64,000 nucleotides of DNA from Cyanophora paradoxa. Taxonomy: Eukaryota > Glaucocystophyceae > Cyanophorales > Cyanophoraceae. How positions within the stretch are numbered: position 1 is the first letter of the stretch; the number at the start of each line of letters is the position of its first letter. Position numbers and translations under genes: made by a program. The notes beneath the pieces are model-generated. The model did not search any database, was not told where the DNA came from, and was given only the letters and a program-made list of their open reading frames with translations. Of the stretch, positions 59,282 to 64,000 are shown piece after piece. Location of the stretch: assembly GCA_004431415.1 (NCBI GenBank), contig QPMI01000161.1, positions 124,001 to 188,000 of the forward strand, read 5' to 3'.

Positions 59282-61497
59282 TCAGGCGGAGGCCGGGGTG
59301 CCGCCGGCGGGGGCTGCCTCGGAGGGCGAGGCAATGGGTGGGAATAGTTGAGCAGCCATCGCGCGGAGAGCGTACTCGCCCCGGATTTCGCGATCGAACA
59401 CTCGCACCTGCTCGGAAAAAAATGATAAAGGGCGAACAGGTACACGGCGCTTCGAATCGCGCAAGTGTGGGGGGCGGGCCTGAGAGATCTTGAGGTCGGG
59501 GTCGGCGGCGCGCAGGGTGCGCTCCACGAATGCGATGTTCGACGCGTGGTCCCGCCCCCGCTGGGCGCAGAAGGCGCACGGCTCTTCCGCTCCGTGGCCT
59601 GCCTCCCCGGGGGCCGGCGCCTCCCCCGGCGGGGGCATCACCTGCTGTCGATAAGGGCGGGGGGAAGGGGGGAGGGGCGAGAAAGAAAGCGGAGGGGGTT
59701 ACGACTCGCCTGGTTGACGACGATGCGGTGGACGGGTACGTGCTCCTGGCGGAGCTCTGCGACCAGCCGCTCCGTCTCCGCGATCGCCATCATCTGGTAC
59801 CGGGGTCAAAAGAGGAGGGGGGGGGGGAGGCAGAGGGGGGCGGAGCGCGGACGGTGGGGATGGTGACGACGACGAACTCGGTAGCCTCCTGGTCCCGGAA
59901 TAGCTTCGAGACCTGGGCACGTACCCCTTGGGTGGGGAAAGGGCGAAGGAAAGCTGGGGGGGTCGGGAGGCTGGGGGGTACCTGCTTCATGCTCTCCTTC
60001 ATCTCCTCGAGCTGCTGGAGGGCCTCGGCCTCCTCGGAGGCGCTAGGGGCGCCCCCGAACATCGACGCCGCCTGGCCCCTGCGAGCACGGAGCGCCGCGA
60101 CTCAGACTCCATATCCCACAACAGCAAGAACGTTGGACGGACATGAAGGAGGACATCTTGGAGCGGAGGGAGATGATCTTGCCGACCATCGAATCAAGGA
60201 ACTGGGGGAACTGCAGCAGCCGCAGCGTGTGGCCCGTCGGCGCCGTGTCGAACACGATCCGATCGAACTGCGAGTATGCAGGGTCCTGCGCGGCGCTCAG
60301 GTGAGGGGCCGAGGTGGCGGACGGCTCCAGGGGCGGGCGCGGAGCGAGGATGTGGGGGTACCTGGATAAAGCGGACGATCTCTGATAGAGCGAGGGTCTC
60401 GTCGAATCCCGGCGGCATCTTCTCGAAAAGCTCGCCCAGCTCCTGAGATACGGAAAATAAAGAGAGAATGGGGTACGTAGAGGAGGGGAGGGGGGTACGC
60501 ACGCCCATGCCCATGGCGGAGAGCTGTGCCTGGTCCTGGGCGCTCATGGGGGCGAGGGAGGCGCGGCGGCCCTTCTCCGGGTCCAGCTCCAGCCCCCACA
60601 GGTTCGGGATCCCCGGTACAGGCACAGGCTCCTCCTCGTCCCCCGGCGTCTGCCGCGGAATCAGAGAGGGAGAAGTTCGGGCGGGGTAAGGCCGCGCACG
60701 GTGAGCGGGGGGCAGTTGAAAGAGTCGGAGAGGGAGTGCGCGGGGTCGGTGGAGAGCACGAGGGTCTTCTCACCTGCGGGGCGCGCTTCGGCGGCGCGCG
60801 AGGCGCCGCGGGCCCTGCGGGAAGGCGGACCGAGGCTTGCGAACTGGACGGCGATGGCCGCGGCCGTGCTCGTCTTGCCCACGCCGCCCTTGCCGCCCAC
60901 CTGCGACCGACGAATCAGAGGAGTCGATCCAGAGTTCGGTGCGAGCGCCGCCTGCACCATAATGTATCGGCGCTTTTTGTTGGTGATGAGGTCGCGGGTC
61001 TCCGGCGGCGGCGGAGTCCACGGCGCCGGCTGCGACGTCCTCGATCGCACCGGCGCCTGAGCTGTAACAGAGGAGCTAGACGAGGCAGCAGGCGACTGCT
61101 CCGCGGACGACGGCGCCTGGCGGGCCGGGCGCGATTCGTCCTTCGACGAGCTCCCGCGGAAGCGCGCAACAAGCTGCTGGGCGGCGAGAGCCACTACAGC
61201 ACCAGCTGCACCAGTGAAGATCGGCGTCGCGTTGAAGCTGCGGGGCTTCGGCGCGTTCGGCTGCGCGTCGACGGAGATTTGCGTCTGCGTGCCGGTCGTC
61301 TTCCCGGTGCTCTGCGAGCCGCCGGCGCGAGCGACGACCTCATAATCTTGCCCCCGGCTGACTCTGCTGCGCTGGATCCGCCCCCCGGCGTCGAATCGCT
61401 GCTCGCTCCTCCCGTACAGCTCGCCGCGCGCCGACGCGATCCCGTTCCTGGGCGGAGCTACCGGAACTGCGAAAGCCTGGTCGTGCGCGCCGCGCAT
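59282..61497 (-). CDS. GET3: Plastid-type GET3/ArsA-family ATPase
   Basis: Targeting-factor ATPase for tail-anchored membrane proteins, or its plastid paralog. Starts at 61497, [19 protein letters not shown], with about 160 residues of Ser/Ala/Pro-rich N-terminal extension that includes a hydrophobic stretch ([17 protein letters not shown]). The P-loop is [17 protein letters not shown]. Further motifs are [47 protein letters not shown] and VHRIVVNQV, with a CAFC cysteine pair in [14 protein letters not shown]. It ends at 59282 after [10 protein letters not shown]. The long N-terminal extension sets it apart from cytosolic GET3, which starts near the P-loop, and points to an organelle form such as plant GET3B. 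About nine exons with G-rich gaps on the plus strand. The compartment is inference. Confidence 0.88.
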
Positions 61498-61562
61498 CTT
61501 TACTCGAGGTGCGGCCGTGTGCGGCGGTGCGCCTGCAACCCGGGTATAGGAAGAATTCGGCG
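61498..61562. promoter_or_regulatory. 65-bp divergent promoter between GET3 and METTL14
   Basis: The two start codons are only 65 bp apart, so both 5' UTRs and core promoters must overlap or extend into the opposite coding sequence. No TATA box visible. Confidence 0.6.
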
Positions 61563-63477
61563 ATGTACGAGGTGGTGCGGCTGCGCTCGGAGCGGCGTCG
61601 GCGGACGGCCGTCGAGGTCCTTGACGCGCTCGGACGATCTCCGCCGCCCTCCCCGGCTCCGCGTGAAGGAGAGCGTTGGTGGGATCAGTACGACAACGCC
61701 GCGCGCGGAGGCGCAGACGAGGACAGCGAAGAACGAACGTCGCGCAGCGCTCGCACGGAGAGCGACGTGTACGAGTCCGGCGAATCCGCGAAGCGGGCGC
61801 GGGTCGGCGGCAGCGCAGAGTGTACGCGCGATTCGGAGCGGAGCCTCCAGGGCTCCTCTGCCGGCCCTGGAGGAACCTCCACAGCCAATGCTCTTGGTGT
61901 GTACCGGCCCCGCCTCGGCAGCTCGCAGGCTCGGCCGCGGTCCTCGATCACTTCCGCTTTCGAATTCAGCTGACTGGCTGTGCGGCAGCGCGCGCAAGAG
62001 AGCACACGGGCACGACCTCGACACAGCTGCTCGACAGACCGAAGAACGACTACAGCCTGCACTTCGTGACGAGCGGGCAGCGGCCGCAGAACTTCGTGCG
62101 GGACGCCGACATGCACGATCGGTTGGAGGAGTACCCGAAGCTGCGCGAGCTGTTCACGCTCAAGGAGGAGATCTACAAGCGCACGGCCCCGCCGCCCTTC
62201 TACCTTCAGTGCGACCTCCGCACATTTGATCTCGCCTCTCTTTCCCTCAAGTTCGACGTGATCCTCGTCGACCCGCCCTGGCCCGAGTGCGCGCGCTCGC
62301 CTGTGCGCACGCTCGACCCGTCCGCTCACATTCCGGGCAGGTACGCGCGGCGGTATCCCGGCCTGGTCACGGACAGCTGGAGCTTCGAGGAGATGGCGCG
62401 CCTGCGGATCGACGCCGTCGCCGACAGCGTGCGCTCCCTCCCGCGCTCCTTCGCCTCCCGTTGCCCGCGGCCGCCTTCCGAGCCTCTCTGCAGCGCTGCT
62501 TCCTCTTCCTGTGGGTCGGCAGCAGTGAGGGCTTGGACCACGTGCGCGCGCCCCGCCTCGGGCCTCCTGCCGCTTTTCCCCCTCGTCACCCCCGTGTTCC
62601 GCCCCCAGGGCCGGCAGCTGATGCGGCGGTGGGGCTTCCGCCGCTGCGAGGACGTCTGCTGGCTCAAGACGAACGTTCGCCGCACCGACTCACGCGTCGT
62701 CGACCACGACAAGGAGAGGCGCGTATCCCTCCTCGAACTCCCCCCTCCGTCGGCCTCACCCCCCGTGCAGCGTTCTGAAACGGGTAAAGGAGCACCTGCT
62801 GGTGGGTATCCGGGGCACGGTGCGGGGCGCCGCGGCGGGGTCCGGGGGCGGCCTCGTGAAGGGCGGCCCCCGGGGCCAGGTGCGGCGCTCGACGGACGGC
62901 GACTTCATCCACGCGAACGTCGACACCGACATCGTCATCGCCGAGGAGCCGCCCCACGGCTGTCCGCCCCGCCCCGCCCCGCCCCGCCCCGCTCCGCGCT
63001 GCGCCCCCGCCTCGAGGGCTCTCGGCGCTAGCGAGCTTCAGCTTCCAGTTGAACTGACTCTCTTACGAACTCCGCCCATATTATAAACTGAACGTTTCAG
63101 AAGTATAGCCGCGGCCGCGCCACCGCGCCCGCCCGCTTAGTCGCCGCAGCGCTGCGGAAGCCGGAGGAGGTGTACCACGTCGTCGAGCACTTCTGCCTCG
63201 GGCAGCGCCGCCTCGAGCTCTTCGGCGAGGCCCGTGCTTTGCCGCCACCCCTCCCGATCCCCTTCTAGTGTTGACGCGGGCGGCGCAGACGCACAACATC
63301 CGGCAGGGCTGGCTGACGCTGGGGCGCGACCTTGTCGGCTCGAGCTTCAGCCGCCCCGCCTACCTCGCCGCCCTCGAGCGGGCCGGCCCGCGCGTCCCCA
63401 CCACGCCCCAGATCGAGGCCCTCCGCCCCAAGTCGCCCCCTCGCGGCGGGCCCCGCCTCGGCGCCGGCCCCAAGTAG
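61563..63477 (+). CDS. METTL14: METTL14-type subunit of the m6A mRNA methyltransferase
   Basis: MT-A70 family. Starts at 61563, [20 protein letters not shown], with a disordered acidic N-terminal region. It is then spliced to [20 protein letters not shown]. Diagnostic METTL14 blocks follow: [83 protein letters not shown] with [54 protein letters not shown] and [31 protein letters not shown] comes next, and the protein ends RLGAGPK at 63475-63477. It pairs with METTL3 to methylate adenosine in mRNA. The motif here is DPPW, whereas animal METTL14 has the degenerate EPPL, so the pocket looks less decayed. A 60-bp-scale GC-rich insertion lies inside the [13 protein letters not shown] region. Confidence 0.93.
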
Positions 63478-63538
63478 CAGCGGGAAGGCTTAGCCAGGAT
63501 TTGAAGTAAGAGAGAGCAGGTCCTTCGGCTGGCTGGAG

Positions 63539-63990
63539 CTAGACGAGGAGGTAGGAGACGAGGGCCTGCTCGCGGGCGGTGGCGTCCGAGTGCCACTTCT
63601 CCACGATGGCGCGGAGCAGCGGGTCCCCCCGCCGCCCGCACATCACGTCCTGCATCGCCCGGTACCCCAGCAGCCACGAGTCGTCCGCCGACCGCGGCCG
63701 CCGGTTCATCTCGTAGTCGTCGTGCCACATCTGCGCGCGCGAGCCCCCGGACTCTTCTTCGCTGCGGAGGGGTGCGCAAATGAACTTCCAAACGCACGCG
63801 GCCGGAGAGGGTCACGAGGAGGTCGTCGCCCATGAAGAAGCACGCGTAGCTGTACCCCCCGTCAGAACGAGGGAGGGCTCCGGTAAAAGAAGAGGCGGGC
63901 GGAGGGCGTGGAAATAAGCACAAGAAGACTAGGGGGTAGATCTTAAAATCACAGAGAGAGATAGATTCGCCGGATCTCGGGAGGCTCATA
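63539..63990 (-). CDS. Unknown protein, C-terminal part (5' end outside or unresolved)
   Basis: Two exons are readable: YSYACFFMGDDLLVTLSGR, and after a GT-AG intron MWHDDYEMNRRPRSADDSWL with LGYRAMQDVMCGRRGDPLLR, ending TAREQALVSYLLV at 63539. The mix of aromatic and charged residues and consistent codon use argue for a real gene. I do not recognise the family. Sequence upstream of about 63870 on the plus strand looks like intron (purine-rich on plus), and further exons should lie beyond the window. It converges on METTL14 with a gap of about 60 bp. Confidence 0.55.
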
Positions 63991-64000
63991 AGCGTGGGAC

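Overview
This is a GC-rich, intron-dense nuclear segment from a photosynthetic single-celled eukaryote. Genes are packed tightly on both strands and are cut by many short spliceosomal introns, mostly about 45-150 nt. A plastid lineage is indicated by a plastid-type RibF FAD synthetase, a plastid-type GET3 ATPase, a carotenoid-isomerase-like FAD oxidoreductase and several N-termini carrying an early phenylalanine. Many introns are GC-AG rather than GT-AG, and introns are very pyrimidine-rich on the sense strand. Phe-containing transit peptides without an ER signal, flagellate-type genes and GC-AG introns would fit a glaucophyte-like alga, but haptophytes and other GC-rich algae cannot be excluded. 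The species call is inference.

Layout. 0-1.1 kb: 3' part of a soluble FAD fumarate reductase. 3.5-17.4 kb: two paralogous secreted subtilases in opposite orientation, flanking a long coiled-coil protein gene. The gaps hold two copies of a 259-bp dispersed repeat, an 11-bp minisatellite and an AT-rich inverted repeat. 17.8-21.2 kb: divergent purine phosphoribosyltransferase and RibF FAD synthetase. 22.3-25.1 kb: degenerate GAF/HATPase/receiver protein resembling a hybrid histidine kinase. 26.2-31.8 kb: divergent RING/TRAF zinc-finger protein and plastid FAD oxidoreductase. 32.2-33.8 kb: zinc-finger ORF and a 175-220-bp minisatellite. 34.2-36.6 kb: TPR protein and NC2-alpha. 37.0-41.9 kb: divergent UDP-GlcNAc pyrophosphorylase and a disordered coiled-coil protein, followed by an inverted fragment of the FAD oxidoreductase gene.

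42.5-45.2 kb: a type I membrane protein. 45.8-50.5 kb: neprilysin-family M13 peptidase. 51.1-53.5 kb: a CaMK-type kinase that I join to an upstream PH-domain exon set. 53.8-56.0 kb: MFSD5-type transporter. 57.4-59.0 kb: exosome cap subunit RRP4, with one 503-nt intron holding a 138-bp tandem repeat. 59.3-63.5 kb: divergent plastid-type GET3 and METTL14. A partial unknown gene closes the window.

Most neighbours are functionally unrelated housekeeping genes. The recurrent architecture is short divergent promoters (65-320 bp) alternating with close convergent 3' ends. I checked full in-frame exon sums for RRP4 (299 aa), the MFSD5-type transporter (439 aa), NC2-alpha (130 aa) and the FAD oxidoreductase (590 aa). 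Other gene models are ranges whose exact exon borders remain approximate.
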